Below are positions 1 to 6,282 of a stretch of 13,340 bases of DNA, in pieces. A model generated the notes under the pieces. The model worked only from the letters and a program-made list of their open reading frames with translations. It was not told the origin of the DNA and searched no databases. Within the stretch, counting starts at the first letter, position 1; every line of letters begins with the position of its first letter. This DNA is from Erysipelotrichaceae bacterium. Lineage in GTDB: Bacteria > Bacillota_I > Bacilli_A > Erysipelotrichales > Erysipelotrichaceae. Location: NCBI GenBank assembly GCA_016302195.1, contig JAEDOA010000033.1:1-13340 (forward strand). Direction: 5' to 3'. The position numbers and the translations under genes were made by a program.

Positions 1-43
1 TTTATTATTATAAATATGTTGTACAATTATAGTAGATAATAGT

Positions 44-48
44 GGAGG
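44..48 (+). promoter_or_regulatory. Ribosome binding site that sets the fhs start
   Basis: GGAGG lies 8 bases before the ATG at 57. The frame is open from a GTG at 42, but that GTG overlaps this Shine-Dalgarno sequence, so the ATG at 57 is the better start. The 56 bases before the gene are A+T-rich with a TACAAT (22-27) that could be a -10 box. No -35 box can be judged because the window begins there. Confidence 0.75.
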
Positions 49-56
49 TAAACGTA

Positions 57-1724
57 ATGACAGATATTCAAATAGCACAGAAATGCAAGATGGAAACAAT
101 CGATAAGATTGCCCAAAAAGCATCTATTGATGATAAATACCTAGAAATGTATGGTAAATACAAAGCTAAGATTAATAATAATCTGCTTAAAGATAAAGAA
201 AACGAAAGAGACGGAAAATTAATACTAGTTACCGCTATTACTCCAACACCAGCGGGAGAAGGGAAAACGACTACCTCTATAGGCTTATTAGACTCACTTA
301 ACGCTTTTGGTAAAAAGGCTATTGCCGCTTTAAGAGAACCATCATTAGGCCCTGTTTTTGGCCTTAAAGGAGGAGCAACAGGGGGTGGATATGCCCAGGT
401 TGTTCCTATGGAAGACATTAATCTGCATTTTACAGGAGATTTTCATGCTATCTCTTCAGCCTGCAATCTATTAGCAAGTATGATTGATAACCATCTGCAA
501 CAGGGAAATGGTTTAAACATAGATCCTAGAAGAATAATTTTTAAAAGAGTAGTAGACATGAATGATCGTGCTTTAAGAAATATTATTATTGGTCTTGGTG
601 GGAAAACAAATGGCGTGGTTAGAGAAGCCTCTTACGAAATAACAGTTGCTTCAGAGGTTATGGCTATTTTATGTTTATCAAAGGACTTATTCGACTTAAA
701 AGAAAGATTGGGAAAAATCATTGTTGCTTATACCTATGATAATAGAGAAGTTACTGCTAAGGATTTACAAGCAAACGGAGCAATGACAGTTTTGTTAAAA
801 GATGCCATCAAGCCTAATTTAGTTCAAACTCTAGAGCACAATCCTGTAATAATTCATGGTGGCCCATTTGCCAATATTGCCCATGGCTGTAATTCCATAA
901 TCGCAACAAGTATGGCATTAAAGTTGGCCGACTATGTTGTTACTGAAGCAGGCTTTGCATCAGATTTAGGTGCGGAAAAATTCTTTGATATCAAATGCCG
1001 CATCGCTAACAAAAAACCTAGTGTTACAGTTTTGGTAGCCACCATTAGAGCTCTAAAATATCATGGTGGAATCAAAAAGGAAGAGCTAGACAAAGAGGAT
1101 TTGCCTGCTCTAAGCAAGGGTATCGCTAATCTTTTAGCCCATCTGTCTAACCTAAAAGAACAATATCATATACCAACAGTTGTTGCGATTAATGCTTTTA
1201 CAACTGATACAGAAGCTGAACTTTCTTTAGTTAAAGAAAAATGTCAAGAATTAGGTTGTGATGTTGTTATTTCCGATGTATGGGCAAAAGGCAGTGCTGG
1301 TGGAATGCAGCTAGCAGAAAAGGTCGTTGAATTAGCGGAAAGGGATAATGAATTCACTCTTTTATATCCTGATGAATATTCTATTGAGGAGAAACTAGAT
1401 ACTATTTGTAAAAAAATCTACCATGGTAATGGTGTGATTTATACAGAAAATGCTAAAAAACAGTTGAAACAAATTAAGCAATCACAATATCGAAATCTAC
1501 CAATATGTGTAGCTAAAACGCAATACTCGTTATCTGACAATCCTAAATTACTGGCTGCTCCAACAAACTTTGAGATTACAGTGAAAGAGCTAAAAGTGTG
1601 TGCTGGTGCCGGATTTATCGTTGCCTATTGCGGCGACATTATGACAATGCCTGGTTTGCCTAAACAGCCAGCTGCTCAGTCAATAGATATTGATGAAAAT
1701 GGCAATACGGTAGGGCTATTCTAA
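57..1724 (+). CDS. fhs: Formate-tetrahydrofolate ligase (formyl-THF synthetase)
   Basis: Cytoplasmic enzyme that joins formate to tetrahydrofolate with ATP, giving 10-formyl-THF, the entry of formate into one-carbon metabolism. From the ATG at 57 the protein has 555 residues, the usual length for bacterial FTHFS. The nucleotide-binding signature TPTPAGEGKTT is at residues 63-72, followed by LREPSLGPVFG (92-102) and the family hallmark from GGGYAQV through NLHFTGD (about 109-128). The C-terminal part has the expected GDIMTMPGLP segment. It is intact and is the first gene of a folate operon; the fchA start codon follows one base after its stop. The enzyme can run in reverse in some anaerobes, making ATP and formate, and the sequence does not tell the direction. 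A tetrahydrofolate riboswitch could exist upstream but the window starts too close to see one. Identity is very secure. Confidence 0.97.
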   Translation: MTDIQIAQKCKMETIDKIAQKASIDDKYLEMYGKYKAKINNNLLKDKENERDGKLILVTAITPTPAGEGKTTTSIGLLDSLNAFGKKAIAALREPSLGPVFGLKGGATGGGYAQVVPMEDINLHFTGDFHAISSACNLLASMIDNHLQQGNGLNIDPRRIIFKRVVDMNDRALRNIIIGLGGKTNGVVREASYEITVASEVMAILCLSKDLFDLKERLGKIIVAYTYDNREVTAKDLQANGAMTVLLKDAIKPNLVQTLEHNPVIIHGGPFANIAHGCNSIIATSMALKLADYVVTEAGFASDLGAEKFFDIKCRIANKKPSVTVLVATIRALKYHGGIKKEELDKEDLPALSKGIANLLAHLSNLKEQYHIPTVVAINAFTTDTEAELSLVKEKCQELGCDVVISDVWAKGSAGGMQLAEKVVELAERDNEFTLLYPDEYSIEEKLDTICKKIYHGNGVIYTENAKKQLKQIKQSQYRNLPICVAKTQYSLSDNPKLLAAPTNFEITVKELKVCAGAGFIVAYCGDIMTMPGLPKQPAAQSIDIDENGNTVGLF

Positions 1725-1725
1725 T

Positions 1726-2355
1726 ATGGAAAAGATGAAAGAAAGCAGTCTTAATGACTTTATCATTGATTTATCTTCCAATAGCTTTAGTCCAGGAGGA
1801 GGATCAGCCTGCGCTCTAGTAGGAGCTATTTCTAATAGTTTAGCTATTATGGCGGCAAATCTAACAAAAGATAAGAAAAAATTCCAAGATAAAAAGCAAT
1901 ATCTTGAAACCTTAATACAACAATCTAATCAACTAAATGAAAGGCTGCTTGATGCAATGGACAAGGATAAAACTGCTTTTGAGCCTTTGGCCAAGGCTTA
2001 CAAATTGAGTAAAGACGACCCATGTAAGGAAGAAAAAATCCAACAAGGTTTACTTTCTGCCTACAAAGCTCCTTTTGAGTTGCTACTTATTATGAAAGAA
2101 GTAGTTGAGTTAATTCGACAATACAGCAACAACTGTTCTAAGTTAGTTCTATCAGATGTAGCAACCGCTGCAGGATTAGTCATTGGAACTATCTACGGAA
2201 TTAAAATCAACATTCTTGTTAATACCGCTGCTATCAAAGATGATAAATTAAGATTATCTCTTGAACAACAGACAAATCAGCTTGCCCAATCATGTATCAA
2301 TGAGGCAGAGATTATTTATAAATATTCTCTAGAAAGGATTGTAGCAAATGGCTAA
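1726..2355 (+). CDS. fchA: Methenyl-THF cyclohydrolase, cyclodeaminase/cyclohydrolase family (FchA)
   Basis: This 209-residue protein is the stand-alone form of the FTCD C-terminal domain family. The N-terminal signature SPGGGSACALVGA (about residues 22-34) and the C-terminal stretch with NILVNTAAIKDDKLR match that family, and the length is normal for single-domain members. The family comprises formimino-THF cyclodeaminases and methenyl-THF cyclohydrolases. The setting between fhs and folD, without histidine-degradation genes, favours the cyclohydrolase: 5,10-methenyl-THF to 10-formyl-THF. That role matters because the adjacent FolD seems to lack its own cyclohydrolase residues. The start is uncertain. 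The ATG at 1726 has only a weak GGG 10 bases upstream, and the in-frame ATG at 1735 has GGAAAAG directly before it. The gene overlaps folD by 8 bases, so translation is probably coupled. Confidence 0.88.
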   Translation: MEKMKESSLNDFIIDLSSNSFSPGGGSACALVGAISNSLAIMAANLTKDKKKFQDKKQYLETLIQQSNQLNERLLDAMDKDKTAFEPLAKAYKLSKDDPCKEEKIQQGLLSAYKAPFELLLIMKEVVELIRQYSNNCSKLVLSDVATAAGLVIGTIYGIKINILVNTAAIKDDKLRLSLEQQTNQLAQSCINEAEIIYKYSLERIVANG

Positions 2356-3172
2356 TATACTAAAAGGAAAACCCGTTTCATTACTAATTGATCAGAAAAC
2401 AAAAGAAATTATTTCCGGCAAACAAGTAACACTGGCAACCATTAGAGTTTCAGATAATAAAGATGATATAGCATATGAAAATAATATTGCCAAAAAAGCC
2501 GCTTCATTTAATATTAATCACAAAAAAATAGTTTTAGAAAGCAACATAACAAAACAGTCATATCTAGATGTTTTGGATGAATGCAATAACGATGACTCAA
2601 TACATGGCATCTTATTACTGAATCAGCCATTTGAAAAAGAAAGCTCTACGCTGATTAACCCTAATAAAGATATTGATAGTTGTAATCCAATAAACCTTTC
2701 TAGCAGTTTTTTAAACACTCCTGGATTTGGCGCTTGCACTGCAAGGGCAGTTATGGAAATGTTGCACTACTATAACATTCAAATATCATCGCAAAATGTT
2801 TGTGTTGTTGGCAGAAGTAAAACTGTTGGCAAGCCATTAAGCATGATGCTATTAAATGAAAATGCAACGGTGACTATATGTCATAGTCATACTAAAAACC
2901 TTGAGGAAATCTGTAAAAATAACGACATAATTATCGCTTGCCTTGGAAAAGCAGAATATCTAACTGCAGATTTTTTCTCAAAAGGCCAAACTGTAATCGA
3001 TGTTGGAATTAACTATAGTCAAGAAAAACAGAAAATAGTTGGCGATGTCTTATTTGATGAAGTATCAAATATAGTTGAAAATATTTCACCTGTTCCTTTT
3101 GGAGTAGGTTCTATTACTACTTCAATATTATTTAATCACTTAGCAATTGCTTATCAGAGGAGTAAAAAATGA
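2348..3172 (+). CDS. folD: Divergent FolD: methylene-THF dehydrogenase, cyclohydrolase activity doubtful
   Basis: FolD normally oxidises 5,10-methylene-THF to methenyl-THF with NAD(P) and then hydrolyses it to 10-formyl-THF. This 274-residue protein has the two FolD domains. The cofactor-binding motif GRSKTVGKP is at 155-163, VIDVGIN at 216-222, and PVPFGVGSITT at 248-258. The folate-site residues are unusual. In the ungapped match VSDNKDDIAYENNIAKKA, the tyrosine (Y43) is kept, but the lysine four residues later, essential for cyclohydrolase activity in studied FolDs, is I47. The GILVQLPLP motif reads GILLLNQPF, putting leucine at the conserved glutamine. The third catalytic residue, Asp in DVDG, is kept (D110), and PCTP reads ACTA. 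I infer a dehydrogenase that relies on FchA for the hydrolysis step. The start overlaps fchA by 8 bases and the stop overlaps folT by 4 bases (ATGA). Confidence 0.9.
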   Translation: MANILKGKPVSLLIDQKTKEIISGKQVTLATIRVSDNKDDIAYENNIAKKAASFNINHKKIVLESNITKQSYLDVLDECNNDDSIHGILLLNQPFEKESSTLINPNKDIDSCNPINLSSSFLNTPGFGACTARAVMEMLHYYNIQISSQNVCVVGRSKTVGKPLSMMLLNENATVTICHSHTKNLEEICKNNDIIIACLGKAEYLTADFFSKGQTVIDVGINYSQEKQKIVGDVLFDEVSNIVENISPVPFGVGSITTSILFNHLAIAYQRSKK

Positions 3173-3684
3173 ACACAAGAAAAGTTGCATATATTTCAAT
3201 GTTAGTAGCACTTTATTTAGTGCTTGCTGTATTGACTCCTGTAAAAGTCCTTAATTTTAAATTCACCTTTGAAGCCTTTCCTATCCTGATTGGCGGCTTT
3301 CTATTTGGTCCAAAGGAGGGCTTTTTGATTGGTACATTAGGTAGTTTTCTATATCAGATTCTTTTTTCAAGTTATGGCTTAACTCCAACAACTTTGTTAT
3401 GGATTTTACCACATAGTATATCTGGACTTCTTGTTGGCTATTTAAGCAAAAAACTTGATTTTAATTTTAATAACAAGTCTATCTTCTTAATCTCAGCAGC
3501 TAGCGCTATTCTGGTTACCTGTCTAAACACCTTTGCCTTATATATTGATAGTAAGCTATATGGCTACTACAGCTTTGCTTTGGTATTTTCAACAATTGGT
3601 CTAAAGTTTGTTGCCGGTATCATTCTAGCGATTATTTTTGCCTCAATAATACCTTTAATTTTGAAAAGACTAAAAAAAGCATAG
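3169..3684 (+). CDS. folT: ECF transporter S component, probably folate-specific (FolT)
   Basis: A very hydrophobic 171-residue membrane protein with about six predicted transmembrane segments, a size and pattern typical of energy-coupling factor (ECF) S components. It binds a vitamin and works with a shared EcfA/EcfA'/EcfT module, usually encoded elsewhere and not present here. The early helix holds small-residue spacing (ALYLVLA) of the kind that contacts EcfT. Segments such as FEAFPILIGGFLFGPKEG and LTPTTLLWILPHSISGLLVG resemble the folate/riboflavin-type S components. Folate specificity is inferred mainly from its place at the end of a folate operon. It starts by a 4-base overlap with folD and has a good GAGGAG ribosome binding site at 3158-3163. 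The last codons and the TAG stop lie inside the stem of the terminator that serves the opposite strand. Confidence 0.82.
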   Translation: MNTRKVAYISMLVALYLVLAVLTPVKVLNFKFTFEAFPILIGGFLFGPKEGFLIGTLGSFLYQILFSSYGLTPTTLLWILPHSISGLLVGYLSKKLDFNFNNKSIFLISAASAILVTCLNTFALYIDSKLYGYYSFALVFSTIGLKFVAGIILAIIFASIIPLILKRLKKA

Positions 3685-3698
3685 CTCTTCACTATGCT
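3672..3698 (-). terminator. Intrinsic terminator for the leftward (bsh) transcription unit
   Basis: Read on the - strand, arms AGCATAG (3698-3692) and CTATGCT (3684-3678) form a 7-bp stem, extendable to 8, around a 7-base loop. A run of seven T follows (opposite A 3672-3678). It lies 34 bases past the bsh stop, inside the 3' end of folT. Confidence 0.75.
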
Positions 3699-3710
3699 TA
3701 TATCATGCAG

Positions 3711-3733
3711 CCGCAAGTTATTTGCGGTTTTTT
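3711..3733 (+). terminator. Intrinsic terminator of the fhs-fchA-folD-folT operon
   Basis: CCGCAA (3711-3716) pairs with TTGCGG (3722-3727) around a 5-base loop and is followed by six T (3728-3733). It begins 27 bases after the folT stop. The T-tract overlaps the stop codon of the convergent bsh gene (3732-3734). Confidence 0.8.
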
Positions 3734-4709
3734 AATTTTCATAATTGATGTTTTCCTGATCATTGAAAGGATATTCAATGATTTTATCGCAATCCATATC
3801 CGATTTTTTCATATCTACTGCGTTAATCTGATGATTGTAATATGTTGTATAGTAATAAATCAAATCATCGCAATCACAGCAACTAGAATAAATAGTATAT
3901 TCGTACTCATTTTCTCTAACTTCACAGCAGCCAAATTGCTGTTCTACAGATGTCAGTATGTGAAAGAATTGAGATACTTCAGCATATTTGCTATCCCTTG
4001 TCTTGCTATTATTTCTTGTAAAAGCAACTTTAACAAAACGAGACATGCTGCTTAAATCTCCTGGCAGGCCCATTGATCCCATTCCTCTAGAATAAGTACT
4101 TAATGATAAATTTTTATCAAAATTATTTGCCGGCTGGCTGATAGATAATGACATGTAATTATTTAGATTGAATAGCTGGTAATCAAATGGTGGATTATTT
4201 GTTAATACACCGACCTTATTCTCATATAAATGTATTCCGGTTTTTGTTGCTTCCATTACAATACATTCACTTTTATCTGCAATCATCCAATGTAGTTGGG
4301 CAGTTGGCATTTCTTTTGATAAAGATTCGCTAGTTAAATTAAGAGTAGTAATAAGCTTTTTTACTTCTTTGACAGATTCACAGCTTGCCAATACATAAGG
4401 AATTAGTTCAAATTGAGCAAGATTAGTCTTTCCTGGAACTATTTCATCATTATAGTAGGCATTACCGACAAAGTTCAAACCTGCCATTGCTAATCCTTTT
4501 TCATTCATTCCTTCAAAATATTGAGGTAAATTGCCTAGAGTTATACCCATGCCGATCATTGCATAATGACTCTTTATATCATCAACATGATTAAAATGCA
4601 TTAGGTAATTTCTACCTGTTACTAGTACCTTTTGGCCATAATCAAATTCATAATCAAGATTTCTTCCAAAGTAAAAATTCTTACCCTGATATGTTGCAGC
4701 AGTACACAT
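3732..4709 (-). CDS. bsh: Choloylglycine hydrolase, probable bile salt hydrolase
   Basis: An Ntn-type hydrolase that cleaves the amide bond of conjugated bile acids, releasing glycine or taurine; penicillin V acylases are close relatives. The 325-residue length matches Gram-positive bile salt hydrolases. All expected catalytic positions are present: Cys2 (exposed once Met1 is removed), Arg16 and Asp19 in FGRNLD, Asn79 in NEKGLAMAGLNF, Asn171 in GVLTNNPPF, and Arg224 in GLPGDLSSMSRFV. No signal peptide is possible because Cys2 must become the N-terminus, so it is cytoplasmic. AGGAGG lies 8 bases before the ATG. It follows the ABC/phosphatase operon on the same strand after 89 bases with no obvious terminator between. 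It may have its own promoter (TATAAT at 4777-4782) or be read through. Bile salt hydrolase is preferred over penicillin acylase from residue pattern and size, but substrate preference cannot be proven here. Confidence 0.92.
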   Translation of the reverse strand: MCTAATYQGKNFYFGRNLDYEFDYGQKVLVTGRNYLMHFNHVDDIKSHYAMIGMGITLGNLPQYFEGMNEKGLAMAGLNFVGNAYYNDEIVPGKTNLAQFELIPYVLASCESVKEVKKLITTLNLTSESLSKEMPTAQLHWMIADKSECIVMEATKTGIHLYENKVGVLTNNPPFDYQLFNLNNYMSLSISQPANNFDKNLSLSTYSRGMGSMGLPGDLSSMSRFVKVAFTRNNSKTRDSKYAEVSQFFHILTSVEQQFGCCEVRENEYEYTIYSSCCDCDDLIYYYTTYYNHQINAVDMKKSDMDCDKIIEYPFNDQENINYEN

Positions 4710-4717
4710 ATTACTTT

Positions 4718-4723
4718 CCTCCT
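4718..4723 (-). promoter_or_regulatory. Strong ribosome binding site of bsh
   Basis: A perfect AGGAGG on the - strand, 8 bases before the ATG at 4709. It fixes the start that places the nucleophile at Cys2. Confidence 0.85.
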
Positions 4724-4776
4724 TTTTTATGTACTATTAATATCTCTTTTTATAACTAACTTTTATCCCTACCTTT

Positions 4777-4782
4777 ATTATA
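4777..4782 (-). promoter_or_regulatory. Candidate -10 box for bsh
   Basis: A perfect TATAAT on the - strand, 68 bases upstream of the bsh start, in the 89-base gap after the metallophosphatase gene. No convincing -35 box is seen at 16-18 bases spacing, and the region is so A+T-rich that chance matches are likely. Confidence 0.3.
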
Positions 4783-4798
4783 AACTTTTTTAAATGTT

Positions 4799-6271
4799 TT
4801 ACCATGGTGAATTGTCATTCTCAATTTGACCAATCATTACATAGCGACCCAGTTTTGGATTAGTAATTTCTTTATGTTCTACAATATAATCAGCTAACAC
4901 ATCATGAATTGGTAGACAGGAATCTGTCCATTTGCTTCTTTTGGATATTTGATAAGTGTCATTTCCTCCTGATGCCATATATTTGCTGGTAACTACTTTA
5001 AAAATATCATCATAACGTATATCAGTACCGTCTTCTTTTTTAATTGACACAACCTTATTTGGATATTTTCTATTGTTATCAATCACCACATTGAATCCAG
5101 AAAACATGATATTTCCATTGTTGCCAAATCTTTGTGGCATCATAACCTCGGTAAATAGGTCATAGATATCTTTGCCTGTGTAATATCCTATTTGCAGATT
5201 ATCATTAAAGCCCATTGCTTCAGAAATTGTAAATCTGGTAATATCTCCTTTAGCTAGACTATAGCCACAACTAGTACAATTGAAATAAACAAAATCAGCT
5301 TTAGTTATTTCTTTTACAGCATCACAAATAAAATTGCCTAAATGACTTTCCCTTGAAAGACGCATATCGATTTCTTCTTTTGCCACGCCTAAAACTTCAT
5401 CAAAATAATAATCGTATTTTGAAGTAACCTTTTTAACAAATTCGTCTACTGTTTTGTCTCCCTCAAAATCAGAATGGATAACATCTATTACCTCACATTT
5501 TCTGTCTACAACCTTTTTACTTTCAGTATCATAAGTCAATTGACAATGTGGTAAAGATTTCCCTGAAAATCCGCCTTTACATATCACACAATCATCAACC
5601 ACTCGACAATAATCTTGCGGAATATGACCGCCAATCATCACATCTGGCTTGAATTGCTTAATCTTATAATACAAGTCTATCAAATCACCACTTTCACTTT
5701 CATCTGTAAAGTAAAAAGGCATATGAGCTAATATGATTAATAAATCAGATTGTTTTTTTACTTCTGGCAAATACTTCATTAACTGTTGATATTCATCTAG
5801 TACTTCAAATTGGCTAAATGCTTCTTTTTCAACCATATAAGGAGTATAAGAAGTTGTCACACCTATTATTCCATATTTGATATTGTTTTTTTCGATAATA
5901 GTATAAGGCTTAACATTTTTGATTAATTGCTTACTATCTTTATAAACGATATTGCAACACAAAATGTCCATCTTATTACATATATGCTCAATACATTCTT
6001 CTAGATTTTCTCTTCCTTTGTCAAACTCATGATTTCCTAAGGTCATACAATCAGTATTAATCAAAGCTAAACCATCCATTACTTCTTTACCATGCCATAG
6101 GATTCTATTAATGTTATCTCCAGCATCCAGTAATAAACAATTGTCTCTATTTTTACTTCTTATTGATTCAATAGCTGAATAAAATTTACTTAGTCCTGGT
6201 GCCATTGGTGTTTTTCTAAACTCTCCACCATAATCTGCATGATTTAAAATATCAATTTTTACTAAAGCCAT
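4799..6271 (-). CDS. UshA/5'-nucleotidase-like metallophosphatase, paralog lacking the motif I histidine
   Basis: A two-domain protein: an N-terminal calcineurin-type metallophosphatase domain (about 1-250) and a 5'-nucleotidase C-terminal domain (about 295-480). Starting at the ATG at 6271, after AAAGGAG, it has 490 residues and aligns almost without gaps to the product of the next gene upstream. Metal-site motifs kept are D13, LLDAGD (D52), GNHEFDKG (N80, H81), LAHMPF (H183) and GGH (H216). Motif I, normally DxHG, reads ADYGG, so the histidine is G15. The usual GHxH or GHxQ motif ends in proline (P218) here. The substrate motif NGGGIR reads NCTSCG. No signal peptide is present, so it should be cytoplasmic, unlike secreted UshA. 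An upstream in-frame ATG at 6289 overlaps the previous stop and is less likely. It could be a weakened or altered phosphatase; the substrate is unknown. Confidence 0.82.
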   Translation of the reverse strand: MALVKIDILNHADYGGEFRKTPMAPGLSKFYSAIESIRSKNRDNCLLLDAGDNINRILWHGKEVMDGLALINTDCMTLGNHEFDKGRENLEECIEHICNKMDILCCNIVYKDSKQLIKNVKPYTIIEKNNIKYGIIGVTTSYTPYMVEKEAFSQFEVLDEYQQLMKYLPEVKKQSDLLIILAHMPFYFTDESESGDLIDLYYKIKQFKPDVMIGGHIPQDYCRVVDDCVICKGGFSGKSLPHCQLTYDTESKKVVDRKCEVIDVIHSDFEGDKTVDEFVKKVTSKYDYYFDEVLGVAKEEIDMRLSRESHLGNFICDAVKEITKADFVYFNCTSCGYSLAKGDITRFTISEAMGFNDNLQIGYYTGKDIYDLFTEVMMPQRFGNNGNIMFSGFNVVIDNNRKYPNKVVSIKKEDGTDIRYDDIFKVVTSKYMASGGNDTYQISKRSKWTDSCLPIHDVLADYIVEHKEITNPKLGRYVMIGQIENDNSPW

Positions 6272-6275
6272 CTTG

Positions 6276-6282
6276 CTCCTTT
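6276..6282 (-). promoter_or_regulatory. Ribosome binding site deciding the start of the second metallophosphatase gene
   Basis: AAAGGAG on the - strand lies 4 bases before the ATG at 6271. It supports that start over the ATG at 6289. The resulting N-terminus, MALVKIDILNHAD, lines up with MSIIKLDILSHAD of the paralog. Confidence 0.75.

Noticed and set aside
1..56. Possible tetrahydrofolate riboswitch before fhs
   Set aside because: Only 56 bases are available and no hairpin or pseudoknot pattern can be made out; the element would have to begin outside the window.
68..418. Open frame on the - strand inside fhs
   Set aside because: It lies antisense to the conserved P-loop and GGGYAQV region of fhs, with low-complexity serine/leucine content and no recognisable domain. 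It is a shadow of the real gene.
2348..3172. FolD as a pseudogene
   Set aside because: Active-site changes are present, but the frame is full length, the cofactor-binding motifs are intact and it is translationally coupled on both sides, so specialisation is more likely than decay.
3705..4055. 116-codon open frame on the + strand after folT
   Set aside because: It lies almost wholly antisense to the 3' part of bsh, starts at the + strand terminator and has no ribosome binding site or family features.
4710..4798. Terminator between the metallophosphatase operon and bsh
   Set aside because: I looked for a stem followed by a T-tract on the - strand. Only a weak 4-bp AAAC/GTTT pairing without a T-tract is present.
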